Positions 33,436-41,790 of a stretch of 64,000 nt of DNA are shown here, one piece after another. How positions within the stretch are numbered: position 1 is the first letter of the stretch; each line of letters starts with the position of its first letter. Source of the stretch: LGRD01 sp031382215 (GTDB taxonomy: Bacteria; Pseudomonadota; Gammaproteobacteria; Burkholderiales; Burkholderiaceae_C); contig JANMYQ010000235.1 in NCBI GenBank assembly GCA_031382215.1, positions 1 to 64,000 of the forward strand, written 5' to 3'. The notes under the pieces are model-generated. The model saw nothing but the letters and a program-made list of their open reading frames with translations. It searched no databases and was not told where the DNA came from. A program made the translations under genes and the position numbers.

Positions 33436-36400
33436 GGCATCTGCAGGCGCGCCTGCAGCACCGCGGCGAGGACCGCCAAGTGCGGCTCCTGAAGCGCGCT
33501 GTAGTGCCCGCCCGGAAGGTCGACAGCGTCGATGACCCCCTGCACGCTGCGTGGCCAGCCGAACAGCGGGTCGTGGAACAGGTCGCTCATCGGCTCATCA
33601 CCCGGGTCGCCGTTGCCCTGCGTCGCACGCAACAGAAGCACGTCACCTCGATAGCGCTCGACGTAACGATGTTCGTCCTGGGCAAAGGCGTAGATCTGCG
33701 CTGCCGACAGCCGGCGCAGCGTTGCCGATAGCGCCAACCTGTGGTCCTGCGCATGCCGCAGGCGGCGCACTTGCAGGCTGCGCCACACGCCAGTGACGCG
33801 CGAGCCGAACTGAAAAGCCAGCAGCCGGGCGATCCGGCGCAGGAACTCGAGAACAGGCGCCAGCGTGACGGTCGGCGCCAGCCCTGCTGCCAAGTCGGCG
33901 GCGAAGCGGCGCAACTGCTTGACCGCATAACGGCCCGAGCGGGTGCGGGCCGAGACCTCGGCGGCCTCGATCAGCGCCAGCAGGCTGACCTGTTCGCCCG
34001 CGCGCTGCAGTTGCACCGCCATCTCGAAGGCGAGCACGCCGCCGGCACACAAGCCGCCGAGCCGATAGGGGCCGTGCGGCTGCACCGAACGAACCCGGGC
34101 GACGTAGTGGGCGGCCATGTCGGCGACCCGGGTATGGACCAGCGCCAGCCCGTCGGCCGCCAGGGGTTGCAGCGCGTGCACCGGAATGTCCGGGCTCAGG
34201 TGATTCGCCAGGCTGCGGTAGATCAGCGTTTCGCCGAACCCGTCGTGAACGAAGAACATCGGCGGGCTCGACCCCCCGGGGCGGATCGTCACCAGCGAAT
34301 CCGCCGGCACGTCCGCAGCGCTGACGAGCTGCGCCAGTTGCGCCACCGTGGGCGCTCGCAGAACCGCGCTCAGCGGCAAGCGGCGAGAGAACGCGGCCTC
34401 CAGCCGCGCGCCGAGCCGCACGGCCATCAGCGAGTGCCCGCCCAGGTCGAAGAAGTTGTCGTGCACGCCGAAGGTCTCGGTTCGAAGCAGCTCGCGCCAG
34501 ATGTCATGGACCGCCTGCTCGGCCGGGTTGCGCGGCGCCTGCATCGACCGTTCTGCGGCCAGCCCAGACGCTGGCTGCGGAACCGGCAGCGCGGCGTGGT
34601 CCAGCTTGCCGCTGATGTTCATCGGCAAGTGGTCCAGCAGCACGACGTGCGCCGGCACCATGTAGTCGGGCAAGGCCGAGCGCAAGCGTTCGCGCAGGCT
34701 GTCGCGCCAGGCGCCCTGCTCTGCCGCGGCGAGGTCGTCCGCCACCACGTACGCCACCAGCCGTGAGTCACCCGACACGTCTTCGCGAACGATCACCACG
34801 GCCTGCCGAACCTGCGGGTGCTGGCCGATGAGCGCCTCGATCTCCCCCGGCTCGATGCGAAAGCCGCGCAGCTTGACCTGGCCGTCGATGCGCCCGAGGT
34901 ACTCCAGCTCGCCGTCGGCGAGCCGGCGCGCCAGGTCGCCGCTGCGGTACAGGCGCGCGCCGGGCTGCTCATCGAACGGGTCGGCCACGAAGCGCTCGGC
35001 CGTGAGTTCGGGCCGGTTCAGGTAGCCGGGCGTGAGTGCCGGGCCGGCGATGTGGATTTCACCCGAAACACCCACCGGTACCGCTTGCCCGTGGCCGTCG
35101 AGCAGGCGGATCTGCAGGTCGGCCAGCGGGCGGCCGATGAGGCTGCCGCCGTCTTGGGCCAGGTTGGCGCGGGCCAGATCGGCGCGGGACACCTCGCGGT
35201 GGGTCACGAACAGCGTGGTCTCGGTGGGCCCGTATTGGTTGACGATGCGCGGCAGCTGGTCGCCATGCCGGTCGAACCAGGGCTCGAGGTGACGCACGTC
35301 GAGCGCCTCGCCGCCAAGGATCACCCGGCGCAAAGCAAAGGCCCCCGGCGGGCTGGCCGCGTCGGCATCGATCAGCTGCCTGAATGCCGTCGGCGTCTGG
35401 CTCAGCACGGTGACCTGCTCGCGCAGCACGAGTTCGCGCAGGGCCGACGGGTCGCGGCCGACGTCCTGCGGCACCACGACCAGCCGCCCGCCATGCAGCA
35501 GCGCACCCCAGAACTCCCAGACCGAAAAGTCGAACGCGCACGAATGGAACAGCGTCCACACGTCGCGCGCGCTGGCGCCGTAGGCGTCGTCACAGGCCGC
35601 GAACAGCCGCAGTACGTTGTGGTGGGTCACGCCCACGCCCTTGGGCTGGCCGGTGGAGCCCGAGGTGTAGATCACATAGGCCAGATCACCCGCCGCCGAG
35701 CCGGTGCTCGCGAGTTCATCGTCGATCGGCGCGACGGCGTCCACGGGCCGGGCCGCGTCTACGCAGACCGCGGCCAGGCCCGGACCCAGGCCCAGACCCT
35801 GAAGGTCGCCCAGCAGGCTGGGCTGGGTCACGACCAGGCGAACCCCCGCATCCTTGACCATGAAGGCGATGCGATCGCGCGGCAGCACCGGGTCGAGCGG
35901 CAGGTAGGCCGCGCCCGCCTTCAGGATGCCGAGCAGGCCGATGACCAGTTCGGCGCTGCGGTCCGTGCGCAGCGCCACGGTGTGGTTGCGCGAGACGCCG
36001 TGGGCGCGCAGAGCGCGTGCGACGTCGTCGGCGCGCCGGTCCAGTTCGGCGTAGGTCATCTGAATGCGCTGCCCGCCGGCCGCAAATGCCGTCAGCGCCG
36101 TCGCCATCGGTGTGCGCCTCGCGTGCGCCTCGAAACCCTCATGAAGCGACGCGTGGCGCGGCAGCACCTGCCGCACATCGGCGCGCCCGAGCAGGACCGC
36201 GCGTTCGGCGTCGGTGAGCAGCGGCAGGCGCGCCACCGGCTGGTGCTCGTCGGCGCACATGGCGGCCAGCAGGGTCCGCAGGTGCCCCACCATGCGTTCG
36301 ATGCTGGTGCGCTCGTAGAGGTCGGTGTCGTAGTTGAGCCGGCCCGCCAACCCGTCAGCGCGTTCGGTCAACTCCAAGGTCAGGTCGAACCTGGCGACCG

Positions 36401-37667
36401 AACCGGGCAGCGAAACTTCTTCGGCCTGCACATGCCCCAGCGACCGATGCGCCGCTTCGGCGTGCTGCAACACGAGCATGGTCTGCACCAGCGGCGCGCG
36501 GCCGCCTTCGCGCGGCAGCTTGAGCGCCTCGATCACTTCCTCGAAAGGCAGGTGCTGGTGTTCGTAGGCATCCAGCGCCGCGCCCTTCGCCTGCGCGAGC
36601 AGCCCGGCCACGGTGAGGCCGGCAGGGAAGTCGGCGCGCATCGCGACGGTGTTGGCAAAGAAACCCACCACACCTTCGAGCTCCTCGCGGTCGCGCCCCG
36701 CGACGACAGTGCCGGTCACCACCGTGTCTTGGCCGGTGTAGCGGTGCAGCAGCGTCTGCCACAGCGCCAGCACCCCCACGAACACGGTGGTGCCGGTGCG
36801 CGCGCCCAGGGCGCGCAGCGCCTGCCAGGCTTCAGCAGGGAAGGCCACAGCCACCTCGGCGCCCCGATAGCGTGCTTCTCTGGGGCGGCGGTGGTCGGTC
36901 GGCAGCGCCAGCGCGGCCGGCACACCGGCGAGCTGCTGCGTCCAGTAAGCCAGCTCGCGCTGGCGCAGGCCGGCCAGCCGGGCCGGCTCCGCCGCCGCGT
37001 GGTCGAGGTATTGCAGCAAGGGTTGCGGAAGGCTCGGCGCTTGACCACGTGAGCGATCGAGGTAGAGCCGGCACAACTCGTCGAGCAGCACCTCGATGCT
37101 CCAGCCATCGCAGACGCTGTGGTGCAGCGTCCAGATGAGCAGGTGCTCGTCCGCCGCCCACGTCAGCAGCACCGCGCGCATGGCCGGCTCGCGGGTCAGA
37201 TCGAAGGGCCGCCGGTCCTCGCTGTGCGCCCACCGTTCGGATTGCGCGGCACGCTCGGGCCCGTCGGCGCCGCCGAAGTGGACCTGCTGCAGGCGCCAGC
37301 CCTCGGCGGGCTCGACCTGCTGCCACACCTGGCCCTCTTGCTCAAGCCAGCGGCTGCGCAGGATGTCATGCCGATCCAGCAAGTCGCCAAGGCACTCCTG
37401 CAAGGTCCGGACGTCCAGCGGCCCGCGCAGCTCGAGCCCGACCGAAACGTTGTACAGCGAGGTCTCCCCGGCCATGTGCTGCCAGAAGACCATGCGCTGC
37501 TGGGCCGCCGACAAGGGGACCGGCCCGACGCGCCGGGCTGGCGTGGGCGTAGGCGTGGGCAGCGTGGGCGGCACGCTCCGGGAGGCCCTCGAAGGCGGTG
37601 GCAGGTCGCGCTGTGCCTCTGCCTGACAGACAGGCACCGCGCCGGCCCGTGCCTCTGCCAACGTCAC
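33366..37667 (-). CDS. Single-module non-ribosomal peptide synthetase (C-A-PCP-TE) in the exopolysaccharide locus
   Basis: A 1433-residue protein. Domains: a Pro/Thr-rich leader (to about residue 45); condensation domain (about 48-490) with the active-site HHSVCDG at 182-188; adenylation domain (about 515-1010) with YTSGSTGQPKG near 670, NQYGPTETT and YRSGDLARR; carrier domain with Ser1079 in LGGHSL; type I thioesterase (about 1120-1420) whose nucleophile motif is GLCAGG, giving Cys1207 in place of the usual Ser. My reading of the specificity positions is D-F-W-S-I-G-Q-L-F, nearest to threonine-type codes; weak evidence. The GTG at 37667 overlaps the preceding stop (GTGA), which sets the start. 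A lone module with an N-terminal condensation domain suggests an acyl- or sugar-linked amino acid, perhaps decorating the polymer (inference). Confidence 0.88.
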   Translation of the reverse strand: MTLAEARAGAVPVCQAEAQRDLPPPSRASRSVPPTLPTPTPTPARRVGPVPLSAAQQRMVFWQHMAGETSLYNVSVGLELRGPLDVRTLQECLGDLLDRHDILRSRWLEQEGQVWQQVEPAEGWRLQQVHFGGADGPERAAQSERWAHSEDRRPFDLTREPAMRAVLLTWAADEHLLIWTLHHSVCDGWSIEVLLDELCRLYLDRSRGQAPSLPQPLLQYLDHAAAEPARLAGLRQRELAYWTQQLAGVPAALALPTDHRRPREARYRGAEVAVAFPAEAWQALRALGARTGTTVFVGVLALWQTLLHRYTGQDTVVTGTVVAGRDREELEGVVGFFANTVAMRADFPAGLTVAGLLAQAKGAALDAYEHQHLPFEEVIEALKLPREGGRAPLVQTMLVLQHAEAAHRSLGHVQAEEVSLPGSVARFDLTLELTERADGLAGRLNYDTDLYERTSIERMVGHLRTLLAAMCADEHQPVARLPLLTDAERAVLLGRADVRQVLPRHASLHEGFEAHARRTPMATALTAFAAGGQRIQMTYAELDRRADDVARALRAHGVSRNHTVALRTDRSAELVIGLLGILKAGAAYLPLDPVLPRDRIAFMVKDAGVRLVVTQPSLLGDLQGLGLGPGLAAVCVDAARPVDAVAPIDDELASTGSAAGDLAYVIYTSGSTGQPKGVGVTHHNVLRLFAACDDAYGASARDVWTLFHSCAFDFSVWEFWGALLHGGRLVVVPQDVGRDPSALRELVLREQVTVLSQTPTAFRQLIDADAASPPGAFALRRVILGGEALDVRHLEPWFDRHGDQLPRIVNQYGPTETTLFVTHREVSRADLARANLAQDGGSLIGRPLADLQIRLLDGHGQAVPVGVSGEIHIAGPALTPGYLNRPELTAERFVADPFDEQPGARLYRSGDLARRLADGELEYLGRIDGQVKLRGFRIEPGEIEALIGQHPQVRQAVVIVREDVSGDSRLVAYVVADDLAAAEQGAWRDSLRERLRSALPDYMVPAHVVLLDHLPMNISGKLDHAALPVPQPASGLAAERSMQAPRNPAEQAVHDIWRELLRTETFGVHDNFFDLGGHSLMAVRLGARLEAAFSRRLPLSAVLRAPTVAQLAQLVSAADVPADSLVTIRPGGSSPPMFFVHDGFGETLIYRSLANHLSPDIPVHALQPLAADGLALVHTRVADMAAHYVARVRSVQPHGPYRLGGLCAGGVLAFEMAVQLQRAGEQVSLLALIEAAEVSARTRSGRYAVKQLRRFAADLAAGLAPTVTLAPVLEFLRRIARLLAFQFGSRVTGVWRSLQVRRLRHAQDHRLALSATLRRLSAAQIYAFAQDEHRYVERYRGDVLLLRATQGNGDPGDEPMSDLFHDPLFGWPRSVQGVIDAVDLPGGHYSALQEPHLAVLAAVLQARLQMPQPSETRALPTAAEGARATQVSR

Positions 37668-38359
37668 GCCGCGGGCAGCGCGCAGGCCGACAGCACCGAC
37701 TCGCGGACCGGGCCCGCGCCGAAGCGCTGCCGCACGTCGAGCCGCGCGGCCGTGCCGAGCCGCTCGCGCAGTTCCGCAGAATCGACCAGCTCGGCGATGG
37801 CCTGGCGGACCTCGGTGCTGTTGCGGCACAGAAAGCCGGTCTCGCCGTGCCGGACGACGTTGCGCGTGGCCGCCGAGTCCAGCGCGATGCAGGGCAGCCC
37901 GAGCGCCATCGCCTCGACCAGAAAGCCCACGGCGTCGCCGGCAGCCAGGTAGACCCAGCCGCACGCCAGGCGCTGCGCCCGTTCATGGTCGCTCTTCACC
38001 TCGAACACGCCCACGTGGGCGGCTTTCAACGCCGCACGCGATTCGGCGGCGGTGGCGCCGATCCAGTTGAACGACAGGCCCAGGCTTTCGTCGCCCAGCA
38101 GCACCGCCAGTTGCGCAAAGGTGAGCGCACTGCGCGGCTGGTCGACGCCGCTGCTGGTGACGATCAGCGGCCGGCGCGCGGTGTTCGGCAGCGTCTCGAA
38201 GAAGACGCGGCCGACCTGGATCACGCCCGCCTCGCCGCCCGGTGCCGCCAGCGCCGCGCGAAAGTCGGCCTCCAGGTCGGCCCTGGCGGCGGCGTCGGCA
38301 GGGCGCCCACGCAGACGCTGCGCCAGCCATCCCAAGAGCGTGCCGAACGGCCGCTTCAT
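37664..38359 (-). CDS. Half-length glycosyltransferase (GT-B donor domain only)
   Basis: A 231-residue protein matching only the C-terminal, nucleotide-sugar-binding half of family 4 glycosyltransferases: GVIQVGRVFFETLPNTARRPLIVTSSG, then FLVEAMALGLPCIALDSAATRNVVRHGETGFLC. The usual N-terminal acceptor domain (about 170 residues) is absent, although no frame in the upstream sugar transferase gene encodes it. It begins at the ATG at 38359 (MKRPFGTLLGW), 26 bp after the sugar transferase gene. It may be a degraded remnant or a true short form working with another protein. Confidence 0.7.
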   Translation of the reverse strand: MKRPFGTLLGWLAQRLRGRPADAAARADLEADFRAALAAPGGEAGVIQVGRVFFETLPNTARRPLIVTSSGVDQPRSALTFAQLAVLLGDESLGLSFNWIGATAAESRAALKAAHVGVFEVKSDHERAQRLACGWVYLAAGDAVGFLVEAMALGLPCIALDSAATRNVVRHGETGFLCRNSTEVRQAIAELVDSAELRERLGTAARLDVRQRFGAGPVRESVLSACALPAA

Positions 38360-38385
38360 GCTCCAGGGCACCGCAGACGCGGCGC

Positions 38386-39063
38386 TCAACGCGCGCCGTC
38401 GCGCCGCAGCACGACCTTGACCGTCTTGAACAGCACGACCAGGTCGCCCCAGGGCGTGCGCGTCTCCACGTAGGTGCGGTCGAGCGCCACGCGCTCGTCG
38501 TAGGTGGTGTCGCTGCGCCCGCTGACCTGCCACAAGCCGGTGATGCCGGGCGGCACCGACAGGTAGTGCCAGCGGGTGCGGCCGTATTTGGTGAGTTCGT
38601 CCACGGTGATCGGGCGCGGGCCGACCAGCACCATCTCGCCGCGCAGCACGTTCACCAGTTGTGGCAGTTCATCCAGGCTGGTGCGGCGCAGGAAGTCGCC
38701 GATCGGGGTCACGCGCGGGTCGTTGCCGAGCTTGCGGTCGCGCTCCCATTCGGCACGCGCCGCGGGGTCGTTCTGCAGCAGCTCGGCCAGCATCTCTGCG
38801 GCGTTCATGCGCATCGTGCGGAACTTCAGGCAACGGAACAAGCGGCCGTCGCGCCCGACGCGGTAATGGCCGAACAGCACCGGCCCGTGGTCCTGGCGCC
38901 GCACCAGCCAGGCCACCAGCAGCATCACCGGGCTCAACGCCACCAGGATCAGCAAGGCCGCAACACGGTTCAGAAAGATCGACAGGCTTTCGAGCCACGG
39001 GCGGCGGCCAAAGGCCGATCGACGGACCTCCAGTGCCTGGGCCAGGTACACGGATACGCTCAT
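38386..39063 (-). CDS. Undecaprenyl-phosphate sugar phosphotransferase (priming transferase)
   Basis: A 225-residue short bacterial sugar transferase (ExoY/WcaJ C-terminal type) with one N-terminal membrane helix (LNRVAALLILVALSPVMLLVAWLV). Motifs: FRCLKFRTM, then DPRVTPIGDFLRRTSLDELPQLVNVLRGEMVLVGPRP and PGITGLWQVSGRS. It loads the first sugar phosphate on the lipid carrier and so starts repeat-unit assembly. The ATG at 39063 has GGAGG 5 bp upstream; an in-frame ATG at 39084 lacks one. It heads the three-gene unit priming transferase, half glycosyltransferase, NRPS. Confidence 0.9.
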   Translation of the reverse strand: MSVSVYLAQALEVRRSAFGRRPWLESLSIFLNRVAALLILVALSPVMLLVAWLVRRQDHGPVLFGHYRVGRDGRLFRCLKFRTMRMNAAEMLAELLQNDPAARAEWERDRKLGNDPRVTPIGDFLRRTSLDELPQLVNVLRGEMVLVGPRPITVDELTKYGRTRWHYLSVPPGITGLWQVSGRSDTTYDERVALDRTYVETRTPWGDLVVLFKTVKVVLRRDGAR

Positions 39064-39078
39064 GGTGACCTCCTTGAA

Positions 39079-39100
39079 AAACACGCTTCACACCGTGTTT
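39079..39100 (-). promoter_or_regulatory. Leader hairpin before the priming transferase gene
   Basis: AAACACG and CGTGTTT form a perfect 7-bp stem with an 8-base loop, placed between the putative sigma-54 promoter and the ribosome-binding site. It might stabilise or attenuate the transcript. On the coding strand the second arm is followed by more T, so weak termination is also possible. Confidence 0.35.
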
Positions 39101-39105
39101 CTCTA

Positions 39106-39121
39106 CGCACACCATGTGCCA
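39106..39121 (-). promoter_or_regulatory. Sigma-54-like (-24/-12) promoter for the priming transferase unit
   Basis: On the minus strand the bases read TGGCACATGGTGTGCG: TGGCAC at -24 and TGC at -12 with exactly ten bases between GG and GC. Only the first T of TTGC deviates. It lies 43-58 bp before the ATG at 39063. Exopolysaccharide/exosortase loci of related bacteria often use sigma-54, so the call fits the context. Confidence 0.5.
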
Positions 39122-39128
39122 GGGTTTC

Positions 39129-39167
39129 CCCCTAATTTGAGGGGTCGTGATTTTGTGACCAATCACA
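39129..39167. promoter_or_regulatory. Two dyads upstream of the priming transferase promoter
   Basis: CCCCTAATTTGAGGGG (39129-39144) is a 16-bp imperfect palindrome; TGTGACCAATCACA (39154-39167) is a second one with 5-bp arms, nested in GTGATT/AATCAC. The first resembles CCCCTAAGTTGAGG at 41796-41809 ahead of epsF (13 of 14 positions). They are candidates for activator sites. The other bases of the 39064-39296 gap hold nothing else I can recognise. Confidence 0.4.
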
Positions 39168-39296
39168 CAAGTTAGGCCCCGAAATGTCGCCAATTCCGCT
39201 TATCCACGGGATTCGACCCCGACATTGCCCCTGCACCGCACCCCGCTGGGGTGATCGGGCACCACGATTGCACGCCGCGCCCGCGCGGGGGGCAGC

Positions 39297-40199
39297 TCAG
39301 TTCTGGTTCATCACGATGCCGGCGAGCTCGGCTGGCCCCTTGGACAGGGCCTCGACCAGCGCCGACATCGACTTCATCGAGGTCTTGCCCTGGCGCCCGA
39401 TGGCCAGTGCCGCGCCGCAGGTGGCGGCGATCACGCGCACGTCGGCGCCGTGCACGGCGGCCGGCGTGTCGACCAGCACATGGTCGAACTTCTTCAGGAA
39501 CTCCTGCATCAGCAGGCGGAAGTTCGCGCCCTGCACGAGTTCGAGCGGGTTCGGTGGCACGGTGCCGACCGGCAACACGTACAGGCTGGGCAGGTCGGCG
39601 GTGCGCGTGACCGCGGTGTCGGTGCGGCCCGACAGCAGGCCGCTCAGGCCGGAGCTGCTGTCGACTCCGAACACCTGGTGCTGGCGCGGGGTGCGCATGT
39701 CGGCATCGACGAGCAAGGTGCGGCTGCCGAGCTGGCTCAGCGCGACCGCCATGTTGGCGGCGAAGAAGGTCTTGCCGTCTCCCTTGTCGGGGCTGACGAT
39801 GGCCAGCGCGCGGCGCGGCGCGTCGGCACCCAGCACGCCCATCAGCAACTGGCTGCGCAGGTCGCGAATGGCCTCGGCCTGAGCGCTGAAGGGGTCGGAC
39901 GCAACGATCAGTTCGGCGCGGTTGCGCTGGTTCGTGTCGAGCGCATACGGGTAGTGGAACTGCTGCGACAGGGCCCACAGCACGTCGTCGTTGTCGATGA
40001 GCCCGAGCGCCACCGCGGCGTCGCCGAAGCGCAGGTTGTTCTGGCGCTGGTAGGTGCTCACGTCGGTCACCTGCTTGAGCGTCAGCTTGCGGGCCCGCAC
40101 CAGAACGTCGCCGATGCTCTGGTCGACCACGATGTTTTCGTTCGCGTCGTCCAGCGGCGAAAGTGCGTTCGCCAGCGAGACTTCCAGGTCGCGCATCAT
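39297..40199 (-). CDS. epsG: EpsG-type chain-length-determinant tyrosine kinase / ParA-like ATPase
   Basis: A 300-residue BY-kinase-like protein. The first 100 residues resemble a type II secretion/MshEN-like domain (IGDVLVRARKLTLKQVTDVSTYQRQ...). The kinase part has Walker A SPDKGDGKTFFAANMA, the Walker A' strand LLVDADMR and Walker B HVLVDTPA. It would pair with EpsF to control polymer length and export. No tyrosine cluster is seen at the C terminus (ends AGIVMNQN), so autophosphorylation of the usual kind is doubtful. Its ATG overlaps the epsF stop codon (ATGATG). Confidence 0.85.
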   Translation of the reverse strand: MMRDLEVSLANALSPLDDANENIVVDQSIGDVLVRARKLTLKQVTDVSTYQRQNNLRFGDAAVALGLIDNDDVLWALSQQFHYPYALDTNQRNRAELIVASDPFSAQAEAIRDLRSQLLMGVLGADAPRRALAIVSPDKGDGKTFFAANMAVALSQLGSRTLLVDADMRTPRQHQVFGVDSSSGLSGLLSGRTDTAVTRTADLPSLYVLPVGTVPPNPLELVQGANFRLLMQEFLKKFDHVLVDTPAAVHGADVRVIAATCGAALAIGRQGKTSMKSMSALVEALSKGPAELAGIVMNQN

Positions 40200-41632
40200 G
40201 ATGTCCCCAATCGCAGCGTTTGTGGCCCCGAACCCGCGAGCACGCGGCCGCGCAGGCTGCCCTGCCGCGACGCACTTTCGCTGGCCGGCAACACGCCCAG
40301 CATCGGCACGCCCAGGCGTTCGATCACGTCTTGTGCGGTACGCAGGCGGCGGTCGCCCAGCTCGCGCACGAACACCGCCCCAAGCGCCAGCAGCGCGCCC
40401 AGCACCAGCGCCACCGCGGCGTTCAGCGCGGTCTTGGGCGACGACGGCCGCGGCGGCGGGCTGGCCGTCTTCAGGCTCGACACATTGGTCTGCTTCAGCT
40501 GGCTTTCCAGATCGCTCTGCGACAGGCGCGCGAGCGCCGAGTCGTAAGCGCGCTGGGCGCTTTCGACGTCGCGCTGCAGCACCGCGGCCTCGTCGCGCTG
40601 GCCCTTCAACTGCAGCAGCTTGGCGCGCTGCGAGTCGAGCGAGGCCGCCACCTGGCCGACGCGCGAACGGTTGACTTCGTTGGCCACGCCCAGGCCGCGC
40701 ACGACGCGCTGGCTTTCGAACCGGATGCGCGCACGCGTTTGTGCGATGTTGGACTTGAGCTCGATCACCTGCGGGTGTTGCTCGCGCAGGCGCGATTCGA
40801 GTTCGAGCAGGCGCGACTCCTGTTGCGCCAGCGAGGCGTTCAGCTCGCCCAACAGCGGGCTGGAGATGACCTCGGGCAGGCTGTCCACACTGCGCCCGGC
40901 CTCGCGCTCGCGGCTGGCGGTCTCGGACGCGAGCGCCTGCAGGGTGACGAGCTGCGACGAGAGTTCGGCCAGGCGCGCGTTTTCCACGTCGAGCCGCTCG
41001 TCGCTGGCGATGATGCCCTTGGCCTGCTGGAACACCGACAGGCGGTGCTGCGCGGCTTCGAGCGCTTCGCGCGCGCCCTTGGCGCGCTCGTCGAAGAACT
41101 GGTTGAACTTGCGCGCCGGATCGACGCGCAACGAGAGCGTGGTCTCGATGTAGGCCCTGACGACCGCGTTGGCCATGTCCGCGGCGAACACGCGGTCGGG
41201 CGCGGTGTACTGCACGGTCATGATGCTGCCCTCGCGCGAGGGCTTGATGTCGAGGTCTTTCGACAGGCGCGCGGCCAACCAGACCGGAAAATCGCCGACG
41301 CCATCGGTGTCTTCGAGCCACTTGGCGCGGTGCCTGGCGTCGTCCATCAGGCGCAGGTCGACCAGCGCGCGCAGCATCACGCGCTCGCTCTGGATCACGT
41401 TCGCTTCATTGGCCATGTGGGCGCTGAGCATCGGCCCGGCAAAGCTGGTGCCGGCGCCGGTGCCGGCAAGGGGGTCGGGCGTTTTCACGTCCACCAGCAC
41501 CGACGCAGTGGCGGTGTACTGGCGCGGCAGCAGCAGGCTCACGCCCACGACTCCCAGCACGATCAGCAGTTGCACCGCCAGCGCCAGCTTCCAGCGCGCT
41601 TTCAGGACTGTGATGAACTGTTCGATCGACAT
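40196..41632 (-). CDS. epsF: EpsF-type chain-length determinant (Wzz/GumC family)
   Basis: A 478-residue polysaccharide co-polymerase. An N-terminal membrane helix (ALAVQLLIVLGVVGVSLLL) is followed by the Wzz domain, a long coiled-coil region (about 170-390), a PPPRPSSPKT Pro-rich stretch and a second helix (AAVALVLGALLALGAVFV). It regulates chain length in the periplasm together with EpsG. It heads an operon with epsG and has GGAG about 8 bp before the ATG. Confidence 0.9.
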   Translation of the reverse strand: MSIEQFITVLKARWKLALAVQLLIVLGVVGVSLLLPRQYTATASVLVDVKTPDPLAGTGAGTSFAGPMLSAHMANEANVIQSERVMLRALVDLRLMDDARHRAKWLEDTDGVGDFPVWLAARLSKDLDIKPSREGSIMTVQYTAPDRVFAADMANAVVRAYIETTLSLRVDPARKFNQFFDERAKGAREALEAAQHRLSVFQQAKGIIASDERLDVENARLAELSSQLVTLQALASETASREREAGRSVDSLPEVISSPLLGELNASLAQQESRLLELESRLREQHPQVIELKSNIAQTRARIRFESQRVVRGLGVANEVNRSRVGQVAASLDSQRAKLLQLKGQRDEAAVLQRDVESAQRAYDSALARLSQSDLESQLKQTNVSSLKTASPPPRPSSPKTALNAAVALVLGALLALGAVFVRELGDRRLRTAQDVIERLGVPMLGVLPASESASRQGSLRGRVLAGSGPQTLRLGTS

Positions 41633-41673
41633 GTCATTTGCTCCACCGCGCCCAAGGGTTCACCCAGGCCCCT

Positions 41674-41689
41674 AGCAAGCTTGAAGCCC
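41674..41689 (-). promoter_or_regulatory. Possible sigma-54-like promoter upstream of epsF
   Basis: On the minus strand the bases read GGGCTTCAAGCTTGCT. The -12 element TTGCT is perfect and the GG-N10-GC spacing holds, but the -24 element is only GGC. It lies 42-57 bp before the epsF ATG, the same distance as the stronger candidate ahead of the priming transferase. The remaining bases of the 158-bp gap show no gene. Confidence 0.35.
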
Positions 41690-41790
41690 GGTCGGGTGGG
41701 TCGACCGAGACTTCCTTCGCGGCCCGACCCGATTCCAGGGCCGGTTTACCTCGTGGAAGAGGCTCTGGCGGGCCGGATCGGCGCTCCGCC

